In this document: positions 9,817 through 18,043 of the stretch, piece after piece | How positions within the stretch are numbered: position 1 is the first letter of the stretch | Layout: each line of letters opens with the position of its first letter | Translations under genes and position numbers: made by a program | The notes under the pieces: model-generated | Database searches by the model: none | Told to the model about the DNA's origin: nothing | The model's input: the letters and a program-made list of their open reading frames with translations, nothing else | NCBI GenBank assembly: GCA_017395635.1 | Contig: JAFQOE010000058.1 | Span: forward strand, 156,202 to 220,201 | Source: Lachnospiraceae bacterium | Lineage (GTDB): Bacteria > Bacillota > Clostridia > Lachnospirales > Lachnospiraceae | Length of the DNA: 64,000 nucleotides | Direction: 5' to 3'

Positions 9817-10365
9817 TTGCATATGGATAGATTTGCAGTTGCAAAAGAGTTAAAGGGAAAAGATTTGAAAGTGCTTCGAAAAAAGTTGCATTTGACACAG
9901 GCAGAATTTGCGCAATTGGCTAATGTATCGGTGAAAACCATTGAGCGTTGGGAAACAAGCGATAAACCGATTACAGGTCCGATTGTCACTTTGGTGGGTA
10001 TGCTGAATAATCATCCTCATTTAAAGGAGGAACTGGAAGTTCCGAATCGAATATATGATTTGCGTATGTGGTATATGTGTAAGAATTTACCTTGTACGCT
10101 CATTGACGTGGATGAACGGAATCGAAGAATTCGCATTCAGAATTATATGAAGGGTTGCATGATGCGTGCATTTGGTGTCAATGAGTTTCCGACCTTTGAG
10201 GACTATGAGGAGTTTTTGAAATCCCGTTGTTTTCCGGAAACCCGCGATAAGATGAAGCTTGTATTGAAGGAATTGGATTTGCCTTTCTATGACCCGCTTA
10301 TGATTATTGAAAAAACACAAGGAAGAATGGCAGAGGATGATTTCTGGATTTTGATTGAGAGGTGA
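9817..10365 (+). CDS. XRE-family helix-turn-helix protein (HipB-like partner)
   Basis: About 182 residues. The N-terminal third has a Cro/CI-type HTH (LRKKLHLTQAEFAQLANVSV then TIERWE). The remaining ~110 residues are mixed and have no family I know. AAGGAGG lies six bases before the TTG at 9817 and twelve before the ATG at 9823, so either could be used. The stop overlaps the ribosome site of the kinase-like gene that follows. An HTH protein directly before a HipA-like kinase is the usual order of hipB-hipA modules, which suggests an antitoxin/autoregulator, although it is longer than E. coli HipB (about 88 residues). Confidence 0.82.
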   Translation: MHMDRFAVAKELKGKDLKVLRKKLHLTQAEFAQLANVSVKTIERWETSDKPITGPIVTLVGMLNNHPHLKEELEVPNRIYDLRMWYMCKNLPCTLIDVDERNRRIRIQNYMKGCMMRAFGVNEFPTFEDYEEFLKSRCFPETRDKMKLVLKELDLPFYDPLMIIEKTQGRMAEDDFWILIER

Positions 10366-10370
10366 CCTGT

Positions 10371-11177
10371 ATGGTGCAATTGTTTGAACAAGAGGTGCAG
10401 TTACCGTATGCACAATCATCTAAGGGAAATCAGCTCAAGTGGTGTAATAAGGATGTGTGGTATAAAGCAGATTATACGGGATATGAGGGATTATCCGAGT
10501 ATTTGATTTCCAAGCTGTTTCGATACAGTGACCTGGCTGTTTCAGAGTATGTGGATTACGATATAGAAACGATGCAATATAAAGATAGGATTTATCGGGG
10601 GTGTCGGAGCAGGAATTTCCTGTCGGAAGGTTGGCGACTTATTACTTTAGAGCGGCTGTTTCAAAATGCCTATGGACACTCTTTGAGTAAATGTATTTAT
10701 TCTATAGAGGATTACGAAAACCGGTTACGTTTTTTGGTAGACCAGACAATTCGAGTAACAGGATTGCGGGAGTTTGGAATGTATATGAGTAAGCTCTTAA
10801 CAATTGATGCATTGTTTCTGAATGAGGACCGTCATACGCACAATATTGCGGTGTTGATGGACGAGATTGGTGAATATCATTATTGTCCGTTTTTTGACCA
10901 TGGAGCAGCTTTGCTTGCAGATACCACAATGGATTATCCTATGAATACAGATATAACAAAGTTGCTTGATCGTGTTAACGCAAAAACTTTCTGCAAGGAT
11001 TTTGATGAACAGTTGGATGTTGCAGAGAGATTGTATGGAAAGAATCTGCATTTTCATTTTACAAGAAAAGATGTGGAACACATTTTGGAACAGGACAAAG
11101 TGTATTCGGAAGAGGAAAAAATGAGAGTTCTGGATGTGGTGACAAGACAAAGACAGAAGTATCAGTATTTGTTTTGA
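10371..11177 (+). CDS. HipA-like kinase-fold protein
   Basis: About 268 residues. A possible ATP-binding lysine is at residue 32 (VWYKADYTGYEGLSE). A catalytic-loop-like motif NEDRHTHNI (Asp153) and a metal-binding FFDHGAA (Asp176) match the order of HipA and PI3/4-kinase-like proteins, whose loop is typically N-x-D-R-H-x-x-N. It is shorter than full HipA (about 440 residues) and lacks the HipA N1 domain. HipA phosphorylates a tRNA synthetase; the target here is unknown. The ATG at 10371 follows GAGAGG at eight bases. A kinase role is inferred from motifs only. Confidence 0.75.
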   Translation: MVQLFEQEVQLPYAQSSKGNQLKWCNKDVWYKADYTGYEGLSEYLISKLFRYSDLAVSEYVDYDIETMQYKDRIYRGCRSRNFLSEGWRLITLERLFQNAYGHSLSKCIYSIEDYENRLRFLVDQTIRVTGLREFGMYMSKLLTIDALFLNEDRHTHNIAVLMDEIGEYHYCPFFDHGAALLADTTMDYPMNTDITKLLDRVNAKTFCKDFDEQLDVAERLYGKNLHFHFTRKDVEHILEQDKVYSEEEKMRVLDVVTRQRQKYQYLF

Positions 11178-11504
11178 TAGACTTTCGAGTTTTCTCAAAA
11201 TGTAATTCAAAAATGAGTATAATGTTTGAAAATGTTTGCTAATATTGAGTCGAAATGAGAATGGCGAGGGTGGATTCACAAAAAAACACAAAAACCATAC
11301 AATTGCAACATGATGGGTTGACAATAATATATATATAATAGATATTCGGTTTAGGCTATAAGAAGTTTATATTATGAAATACGATATTAAGGAGAGAAAA
11401 AAATTATGAGAATGGAAAAAAGAAAAAGTTTAGAGAAAAGAATATTTATAGACGTAAATATGCTTATAGACTAAATATTAATAAGAAAAGGGTGAATTGA
11501 CATT
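11178..11504 (+). other. Intergenic region with a promoter and a short leader ORF
   Basis: 327 AT-rich bases without a long gene. A likely promoter is TTGACA at 11317-11322 with GATATT 17 bases later. Downstream is a 22-codon ORF (11406-11474) with its own AAGGAGAG ribosome site, listed separately. No terminator is evident after the HipA-like gene. Confidence 0.5.
11406..11474 (+). CDS. Possible 22-residue leader peptide
   Basis: ATG at 11406 is preceded by AAGGAGAG at good spacing and reads 22 very basic residues to TAA at 11472, beginning MRMEKRKSLEKRIF. It lies 30 bases before the next gene, between the probable promoter and the transporter operon. A clear ribosome site on so short a frame suggests it may be translated. 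It could be a regulatory leader or the remnant of a longer gene. I see no clear attenuator hairpin beside it. Confidence 0.35.
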   Translation: MRMEKRKSLEKRIFIDVNMLID

Positions 11505-12101
11505 ATGAAAAAACTTATGCGATTGATTATTTTTTTGGTGTTGTTGATGGGAGTTGCGGCAGTTTTAGTATTAATAAACAAAGATTGGTTTTTTGAAACC
11601 GTTCCTTATAACGGTTCATCGAGTGGATCGGGGCTTAGAACAGAAGGGGATGTCATTGAGGAGACATATGTGACAGGAATAAAGCGTTATCGGGAGAATG
11701 ATTTTGTGGAAAATAGTGGAACATGGATTTGTCTTCGTGAAGGAGTTTTGGTAGATGTCAGCATGGATGTGACGATAAGGAAAGGTTCTTTTAAAGTAGC
11801 TATCTATGAATTGGGAAAAGATGTTGATATAAAGGGTCAACGTTGTGAACAATATTTATCCGAAGATAAGAAAGTACATGAGGAAGAATATACAGAAACG
11901 GGAACATACCAAATGGACCTTTCTATGCTACAGCCGGAAGAAATCTATATGCTTGTATGGTTGGAACCGTTAGGAGGAGATTTGGCATATTCTTATAACT
12001 ATACAGAATCTTTACGTGTAAAAAGATGGCAATATTTGTATGATAAATACATTGGCAATTTGCCATTTTGTACCCCCCTATACGATGGTAATGTAGATTA
12101 G
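11505..12101 (+). CDS. Membrane-anchored extracellular protein, unknown function
   Basis: 198 residues. A basic N-terminus and one long hydrophobic helix (about residues 5-25) act as signal anchor, followed by a Ser/Gly-rich linker and a ~140-residue domain that looks beta-rich (WICLREGVLVDVSMDVTIRKG). No family recognised. It is the first full-length gene of an operon with a lipoprotein, two permeases and an ATPase; 16 bases separate it from the lipoprotein gene. It may therefore be an extracellular accessory of that transporter. Confidence 0.7.
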   Translation: MKKLMRLIIFLVLLMGVAAVLVLINKDWFFETVPYNGSSSGSGLRTEGDVIEETYVTGIKRYRENDFVENSGTWICLREGVLVDVSMDVTIRKGSFKVAIYELGKDVDIKGQRCEQYLSEDKKVHEEEYTETGTYQMDLSMLQPEEIYMLVWLEPLGGDLAYSYNYTESLRVKRWQYLYDKYIGNLPFCTPLYDGNVD

Positions 12102-12117
12102 AATAAGGAGAAGGGTA

Positions 12118-14364
12118 ATGAAAAAGAAACTTCAGAAAAAATTATTTTTTGTTGTTGTGCTTTTAATAGTTTCCGTGTCGCTGTATGGTTGTAGAATAGC
12201 ACAGAAACAAAATGATAATCAGAATGGAGCCAATACGATAGACGTGGTTTATAATGGAGAAAATCTGACACTGGATGGGATGGATGGATTTATAATCGAT
12301 ATAGTTTCCCAATATGACAGAGTTGGAATTGTTACATTGGAATGGCTTGATTCTGAGTTTACAAAGAAAAAATTGCACTTTTATGTGATGAACATAGATC
12401 GAAATGAGATGGAAGAAATACCACTTACACTCTCTGAAAATGGTAATTTAATAGAAAAAACATTTGATAAGAACGGTAATCTTATTTACATAACCAATAG
12501 CCAGGATACAGACACGTATGTATACGAATTGATAAAAGTGGATGTGAAAGGGAAAGAATTGTTGAGAGTACCGCTACATTTGAATGATAATACAATTTGC
12601 GGTCTGCTGGTGGATGAAAAGAGCAATATCATTTTGGCACAACCAGAGACTGTATCGGTGTTTGACGAGGATTTTAAGTGTCTTGCAACCATAGAAGGAG
12701 ATAAGGAGAAAGATAGTATCAATAGTGTTGCTTTTACAAAGAACGGACAGGTAATCTGTTCTCAAGGAGATTATGAAGGCGAAAAAGAAATTTTGCTTGT
12801 TCGAGAGATTGGCAATAATCCAGTGAAATGGGAAAATTCCTATGAAATACCGATAACGGATACTTCGTTTGTTGATGATATTTTGATAAATGGATGGGGA
12901 GAGTATGACTTCTGTTATCGTACAACCGATGGAATATATGGATATATTGCCAAGAAGAAGGAGAGCGTTAAGCTGCTGGATTATACTGCATCGAATATGA
13001 CAGAAAATCATACACAGAAAATAACCTTGTTAAAAGAAGGCGAATGGATAGGAATGGTGTATGACGAGGTAGAAGATACAAAAGTAGCAGTATATCGTAA
13101 AGTGGATCCTGAAATAGTAGCAAACAGAAAAACACTTGTAGTTGGTGTGTTTGGAATAGAGGAAGAGATAAGTGAAGCGATTGTTCAATTTAACAGAGAA
13201 CATCTGGAGTATCAAATTGAAATTCGAGATTATTTGGAGGCAGAGGATCCGATTCTACAGATGAATACAGAAGTGATTGCGGGAAATGCACCGGATATAT
13301 TAGATCTTTCTTATGTATCAATGGATCAGTATATTGAAAAGGATTTGTTGGAGGATCTGACTCCGTATATAGAGAGGGATTCGGAACTCAGTATGCAGGA
13401 ATTAATTCCTTCCGTATCGGAGGTGATAGAGGCGGATAGTCACACATATTTTGTGGCGCCAAGTTTTGATTTATATTCCCTTGCTGCCACAAAAGAAGAA
13501 GTGGGCGGGAAAGATGGTTGGACGCTGGAAGAAATGAAGGATGTGTTGAAGCAGAAAGACAAAGATGTGAATGCATTTTATCGGAACGATAAGATAGATC
13601 TTCTGTATACGCTTTTGGAAATGAACGTTTCCGATTTTGTGGATTGGTCAACAGGGAAGTGTTATTTTGATGATAAAGAGTTTCGGGAATTGCTTGTACT
13701 TGTGGAGCAGGTGGGAACAGATGGAGAGTCAGAATATAATGAGGAGTTGCTTGCAGAAAGAGAGGCCATTCGGAATGGATCGGTTCTTTTTTGGGAAGGA
13801 TGTGTCAATCTTGCTCAACTTTATATGAATCGGACAACCTTTGGAGAGGATGTTACATATGTTGGATATCCGAATGAGGATAAAGAAGGATCTTATTTTC
13901 GATTCAATCATCCGTTTGCAATCTGTTCAAATTCAAAAGAAAAGCAAATGGCATGGGAATTTGTCCGTATTTTTATGACGAAAGAATATCAGTCAAAAAT
14001 GGATCTATATGGTAACAGTATGCCTACAAGACAGGATTGTTTTGACTTAATGATGGAAGCGAATCTTGCAACAGAGGCGTATACCAATGAAATGGGACAA
14101 CAAGTCATTCCAGGAGCTCTATGGTCTGCATATAGTTTGATATATACTGATACGTTGAGTGAAGAGAATCCGTTGACAAAGAAAGAGGCAGAGGAATTGA
14201 TTGCACTTGTTGGAAAAACAAAACGATGTGTTTCTTATGAAGATGCATTGATGGATATAATACAGGAAGAGGCAGAGTATTATTTTGCTGGTGAAAAAAG
14301 TCTGGAGGATACGGTCAAAATCATTGAAAATAGAGCAGAGACCTATGTGAATGAAAATCGTTGA
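12118..14364 (+). CDS. Large lipoprotein with C-terminal solute-binding-protein domain
   Basis: 748 residues. A lipoprotein signal ends in the lipobox LYGC with Cys25 as the lipidation site. Residues about 40-330 read as repeated beta-strand segments (a possible propeller). From about residue 335 (TLVVGVFGI) to the end the sequence looks like a family 1 extracellular solute-binding protein, for example AGNAPDILDLSYVSMDQYI and KEKQMAWEFVRIFM near the usual C-terminal lobe. Sugar-type SBPs are about 400-450 residues, so the N-terminal half is an addition. The neighbours are MacB/FtsX-type permeases and not sugar permeases, which makes the role unclear: sensing, or loading or extracting a substrate for the exporter. 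Confidence 0.8.
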   Translation: MKKKLQKKLFFVVVLLIVSVSLYGCRIAQKQNDNQNGANTIDVVYNGENLTLDGMDGFIIDIVSQYDRVGIVTLEWLDSEFTKKKLHFYVMNIDRNEMEEIPLTLSENGNLIEKTFDKNGNLIYITNSQDTDTYVYELIKVDVKGKELLRVPLHLNDNTICGLLVDEKSNIILAQPETVSVFDEDFKCLATIEGDKEKDSINSVAFTKNGQVICSQGDYEGEKEILLVREIGNNPVKWENSYEIPITDTSFVDDILINGWGEYDFCYRTTDGIYGYIAKKKESVKLLDYTASNMTENHTQKITLLKEGEWIGMVYDEVEDTKVAVYRKVDPEIVANRKTLVVGVFGIEEEISEAIVQFNREHLEYQIEIRDYLEAEDPILQMNTEVIAGNAPDILDLSYVSMDQYIEKDLLEDLTPYIERDSELSMQELIPSVSEVIEADSHTYFVAPSFDLYSLAATKEEVGGKDGWTLEEMKDVLKQKDKDVNAFYRNDKIDLLYTLLEMNVSDFVDWSTGKCYFDDKEFRELLVLVEQVGTDGESEYNEELLAEREAIRNGSVLFWEGCVNLAQLYMNRTTFGEDVTYVGYPNEDKEGSYFRFNHPFAICSNSKEKQMAWEFVRIFMTKEYQSKMDLYGNSMPTRQDCFDLMMEANLATEAYTNEMGQQVIPGALWSAYSLIYTDTLSEENPLTKKEAEELIALVGKTKRCVSYEDALMDIIQEEAEYYFAGEKSLEDTVKIIENRAETYVNENR

Positions 14365-14397
14365 ACGAATCTATGAAAATGCTATATTCATTCAACG
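14359..14397 (+). promoter_or_regulatory. Intercistronic hairpin
   Basis: CGTTGAACGAAT pairs with ATTCATTCAACG across the lipoprotein stop codon. There is no T run, so it is more likely an mRNA-stabilising or processing hairpin than a terminator. Confidence 0.45.
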
Positions 14398-14437
14398 GAA
14401 AGGATAAACGGTTTATACGTTTGAGGTTTGATAGAAA

Positions 14438-15532
14438 ATGAAGAAAAAAGTCAGATATCCATTACTGAAGCTTGGAATGGTAATCGGAATAGTAATTGCG
14501 TATTTCTCCTTTGTTTTTGCAGGGAAGATGGTAAGGGAAGAATATTTGGAAAGCCAGGATGTAGAGAATTACCAAAACGAAGAGAACACAATTGGTGTCG
14601 GTTTGCGCTATGAAGGGGAAGGAAATGATATTTTACATACTATGGATGATGAAAGAGTCACCGGATATATTTCTGCGATACCACTATATGCGAATACGGA
14701 AGAGAATGTTTGCTTAATGAATGTTTATCTTCATGTACCAGAGGTGTTTCCTTATCCTGTACAGGATGGAATTGTGCCTACAAGAGATCAATTGGCAGAT
14801 AAAGAACCGGTTATTGTATTAGGACAGGGACTGAAATCGGATGTGATTCAAAAAGAAAAAGGGGATTACTATATAGTATGTGGAGAAGAATATCGGGTGA
14901 TAGCTTATTTAGCTGCTACGGAATCAAGTAGTCTTGATTATGTAAGAATACTATTTTATGATTGTTTGGGGGAAAAGACAAAATCAGATATTGATTATTT
15001 TGCTTTCACTCAAGGGCTTACACTCGTGTTTAGAAGTGATACTGTAGACTTGATAGATTATTATCGGAAAAAGCAGAAGCAAGTGGATGATAAGGTTATA
15101 GATATTTCCTATTCGCAGGGTTTTTTTGAGGATAGTTATGCTGTTGACAATGATTTGATAGACTATCAGAAATATGCTTATCTGTTATATATCTTTTCAC
15201 TTGTACTAATAGTGATGGTCATAGAATTATGGATTATACAGAGAAGAAAAGAGTTTGCTATTCGCCGAGCGGTGGGATATTCAAGATATCAGATTATTGG
15301 AATGATTTCGCAGGAGCTGATAAAAACTATATTTGGAATAGGTGTTTTTTTACTGTTGGTGCAGCTTGTATTTCAGAAGCTCTTTTTGAGAGGAATGGAA
15401 ACCGGTTTGTTGAATGATTTGGTATTATGTTTATTTTTTATTGTGTTCACATTTGTTTTATTAATGATCTACCCGATTTATAAAATAATGACAGATAGTA
15501 TAGCTGCCTCTATACAGAATAAGGGGGTGTGA
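14438..15532 (+). CDS. FtsX/MacB-type ABC permease
   Basis: 364 residues. One membrane segment at the N-terminus (about 8-28), an extracellular domain of some 200 residues, then three membrane helices near the C-terminus (about 248-268, 288-310 and 325-350). The cytoplasmic signature RRKEFAIRRAVGYSRYQIIG between the last helices is typical of FtsX-family permeases. The stop codon almost touches the next permease gene. With that permease and the ATPase it should form a heterodimeric MacB-like transporter. Confidence 0.85.
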   Translation: MKKKVRYPLLKLGMVIGIVIAYFSFVFAGKMVREEYLESQDVENYQNEENTIGVGLRYEGEGNDILHTMDDERVTGYISAIPLYANTEENVCLMNVYLHVPEVFPYPVQDGIVPTRDQLADKEPVIVLGQGLKSDVIQKEKGDYYIVCGEEYRVIAYLAATESSSLDYVRILFYDCLGEKTKSDIDYFAFTQGLTLVFRSDTVDLIDYYRKKQKQVDDKVIDISYSQGFFEDSYAVDNDLIDYQKYAYLLYIFSLVLIVMVIELWIIQRRKEFAIRRAVGYSRYQIIGMISQELIKTIFGIGVFLLLVQLVFQKLFLRGMETGLLNDLVLCLFFIVFTFVLLMIYPIYKIMTDSIAASIQNKGV

Positions 15533-15534
15533 AC

Positions 15535-16770
15535 ATGAAAGTAGGCTATTTGCTTCAAAATACATATCGTCAGATATTATCTCGAAAGATACCATTTTTG
15601 ATGTCAACGGTGTTACTTTGTATTACATTTATTATTATTATTTATCAAACACTTATTATGGGCATCTTCTATTATCAGGAGCATGTGGTAAAAGACATTG
15701 TGGCAGAAAATCAAGAAGATGTATACATTCTTGATTTTAGAAAGTATGTAATGCCGACGAATGAAGATGTACAACAATTAAATCGGTTTGGAATATTGAT
15801 GAAAGATGTGAAAGGAATTAGTTATTCCGGCATTTGTTATGAGATTGAGTTGGGAATCGATGGAATGGATGAAAAAATAATAGCGATATCCGCTGACTTA
15901 TGTTCTCTTTGTAAGCTGCAAAATATAGAAGGTGATGTCGTTTCTTTTACTGTGATGAATAAGGAAAAAGCATTGCCGGGAAGTAGAAGAAATGCAAGAA
16001 GGTCAGATGAGAAAATATCCGTTCTTGTAGGATATAACTTAAGAGAGGATTATCCGATTGGATATTCGTTTAAGGATCAAGCAACAGACATTGAGTATGT
16101 GGTGACAGATATTTTGCAAGAAGGAAGTCGATGGTTTGCTGGTCAATTGGAATTTGGTCAGTTCGATATTGATTTGGATGATTGTCTGATTGTAGATGAG
16201 GATGTCTGCATGAAGCGAAGAGATCAAAAATTGAACGGTCTTGCCACGTTTGCTTATGTAAAAGAGTCAGAATCAGATGCCAATCAGATAAAGGACGATA
16301 TGGTATCTTTGGCGAAAGAGTGTGGATTGGATTTATACAATGTGCATTCGATCAGGCAAATATTGGAGAAGAATGAACAATCGGTATTTGATGATTCGAT
16401 AGAGTATTATCTTGTGGTTATGATGCTTATTCTTGCCGTGATTGTTGCGATTGTTTGTTCTATGATTAATGTCTTTTTGCGAAAGAATAGTATTGGCGTA
16501 ATGTATGCAGTTGGTTATTCGATGCGGGATATCCAAGGGATGGTATTATTGGAAAATGTGATAAAAATTGGAGTGGCATTTGTGATAGCCTATGCTTATT
16601 GGAGTGCAAATGAATTGGAATTATATGGTGGTATCGATATGCCGATTCTAACTTATATGTTGCCATGGCTGTTGACAGGTATGGTGGTAATAATAGGAAT
16701 TAGTAGTATTTTGCCGATTTATCAGCTGTCAAAAATGTATCCTGCAACATTGATAGGAGGAAAGGAATAA
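15535..16770 (+). CDS. FtsX/MacB-type ABC permease
   Basis: About 411 residues. An N-terminal membrane segment (about 20-44) and a large extracellular domain are followed by three C-terminal helices. The FtsX-like coupling segment reads RKNSIGVMYAVGYSMRDIQG. AAGGGGG ends seven bases before the ATG at 15535; a GTG at 15529 overlaps the preceding stop codon and is a less likely start. The ATPase gene begins directly after the stop codon. Confidence 0.85.
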   Translation: MKVGYLLQNTYRQILSRKIPFLMSTVLLCITFIIIIYQTLIMGIFYYQEHVVKDIVAENQEDVYILDFRKYVMPTNEDVQQLNRFGILMKDVKGISYSGICYEIELGIDGMDEKIIAISADLCSLCKLQNIEGDVVSFTVMNKEKALPGSRRNARRSDEKISVLVGYNLREDYPIGYSFKDQATDIEYVVTDILQEGSRWFAGQLEFGQFDIDLDDCLIVDEDVCMKRRDQKLNGLATFAYVKESESDANQIKDDMVSLAKECGLDLYNVHSIRQILEKNEQSVFDDSIEYYLVVMMLILAVIVAIVCSMINVFLRKNSIGVMYAVGYSMRDIQGMVLLENVIKIGVAFVIAYAYWSANELELYGGIDMPILTYMLPWLLTGMVVIIGISSILPIYQLSKMYPATLIGGKE

Positions 16771-17433
16771 ATGCTTACATTAGAAAATGTTACAAAAATA
16801 TATAAAGGAGATTTGTTTGAAACCAGGGCGTTACAAGATGTCTCGCTGACAGTAGAGCAAGGGGAATTTGTAGCAATTATGGGAGAATCTGGTTCTGGAA
16901 AAACCACTTTGTTGAACATAATAGGTGGGATGGATACGTTATCATCCGGAAAATACTATTTACAAGATGTAGCAGTGCATGAGTGTAATCCGGCAAAGCT
17001 AGATAAGGTGCGTAAACAATATATCAGTTTCATATTTCAGCATTTTGCACTGATGGAAGAGTACAATGTGTTTGAGAATATAGAAGCTCCTTTGCTTGCA
17101 AGAAATGTTCGGAAATCTGTGAGAAAAAAGAAGATTCAAGAATTGGCGGAAAAACTGGGTATAGATGAATTACTAGATAAATATCCGTCTCAAATATCGG
17201 GTGGACAGAAACAAAGAGTTGCTTTTGCTAGGGCACTGGTAACGAACAGTCCTGTAATCTTGGCAGATGAACCGACAGGGGCACTGGATGAGGAGAATAC
17301 ACAAAAGGTGATGGAGTTATTCAAGGAACTACATAATGATGGCAAAACAATAGTGTTGATTACGCATGATAATATGGTAGCAAATTATGCGGATCGTATT
17401 GTTAATCTTAGAGATGGAAAAGTTATTCTATAA
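16771..17433 (+). CDS. ABC transporter ATPase, MacB/LolD type
   Basis: 220 residues with all the expected motifs: Walker A GESGSGKTTL, Q-loop FIFQHFALMEEYNVFENI, signature SGGQKQR, Walker B VILADEPTGALDE and H-loop LITHD. Length and sequence fit the LolD/MacB/BceA branch, which pairs with FtsX-type permeases. GGAGG precedes the start. In Firmicutes such units often export or detoxify peptides or release envelope-bound molecules. No two-component system is adjacent here (the nearest is 11 kb away), unlike BceAB loci. Confidence 0.93.
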   Translation: MLTLENVTKIYKGDLFETRALQDVSLTVEQGEFVAIMGESGSGKTTLLNIIGGMDTLSSGKYYLQDVAVHECNPAKLDKVRKQYISFIFQHFALMEEYNVFENIEAPLLARNVRKSVRKKKIQELAEKLGIDELLDKYPSQISGGQKQRVAFARALVTNSPVILADEPTGALDEENTQKVMELFKELHNDGKTIVLITHDNMVANYADRIVNLRDGKVIL

Positions 17434-17452
17434 TTGATGTTTAAATAACTAC

Positions 17453-17481
17453 TTGACTTTTAACCGCTTGTATTCTATATT
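17453..17481 (+). promoter_or_regulatory. Promoter of the valS leader
   Basis: TTGACT, 17 bases, TATATT. It lies immediately upstream of the T-box leader, at the right place to start the regulatory transcript. Confidence 0.75.
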
Positions 17482-17499
17482 TAATCTAGTTTTGTAAAG

Positions 17500-17752
17500 G
17501 TTGTGAGAAAGAGGAGTAGAAGTTGTTCCTTGTCAGAGAGAATGATTCACCGGCTGTAAGATCATTTCAAGAAGAAGACTTTGAAGGTAGCTTTTGAACT
17601 GCATGGCTGAGAAATGAATGTACTAGATACGTTTAATGTAGGTCATGACGGATTCGTCCACGTTATAGGATAAGAGAAGTGAGAAATTAAGGTGGTACCG
17701 CGTATATTCGCCCTTTATCAGGAAGTCCTGATAGAGGGCTTTCTTTGTTTTA
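17500..17752 (+). ncRNA. T-box riboswitch controlling valS
   Basis: The conserved T-box sequence AAGGTGGTACCGCG is at 17689-17702, followed by a terminator stem (GCCCTTTATCAGGA with its complement, 17710-17740) and a T-rich run. Upstream, a Stem I with the distal GGCTGTAAGA loop lies near 17553-17564. A GAAGGTAGC segment follows at 17583-17591; the GTA at 17587-17589 fits the valine specifier codon, read by eye from the usual position. Uncharged tRNA-Val would stabilise the antiterminator and allow valS transcription. The specifier call is less certain than the T-box call. Confidence 0.92.
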
Positions 17753-17821
17753 ATAACAAAACCATTAACAGACAGTTTTATACTATGCTGTATATACAAT
17801 GTGTAATTTTTTACATGAACA

Positions 17822-18011
17822 GCTTCAAGCATTTTACTTAAGTGTAAGTGGCGGGATTGAAAGTCGTTCTAAGCGAAGGACTCTCTAGCACGTCGGCACT
17901 TAACGAACGAAGTGAGTTTAGTACCGTTACGTGTTAGAGTGAGCGAAAGCGGGGACGAAGCGAGAACGATTTTAATCTCGCCACGGACTCCGCCAGCAAC
18001 CAGCTTGAAGC
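17822..18011 (+). repeat. Large imperfect palindrome, family member C (between T-box and valS)
   Basis: About 190 bases, more GC-rich than the surroundings. Nested inverted arms: GCTTCAAGC (17822) pairs with GCTTGAAGC (18003). GTGGCGGGATTGAAA (from 17848) pairs with the segment ending TTTTAATCTCGCCAC (17984). The centre holds TTTAGTACCGTTACG, the reverse complement of the core shared with copies at 21.6 and 52.8 kb. It sits inside the valS leader after the T-box terminator and ends just before the valS ribosome site, so it must be transcribed whenever valS is. Confidence 0.75.
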
Positions 18012-18043
18012 GTCCCTCAAAAACAAAAAAGGAGAGAAAAACG

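Noticed and set aside
17912-18043. N-terminal extension of ValRS through the palindrome
   Set aside because: The frame is open but the 44 extra residues have no ValRS similarity, and a good ribosome site precedes the ATG at 18044.
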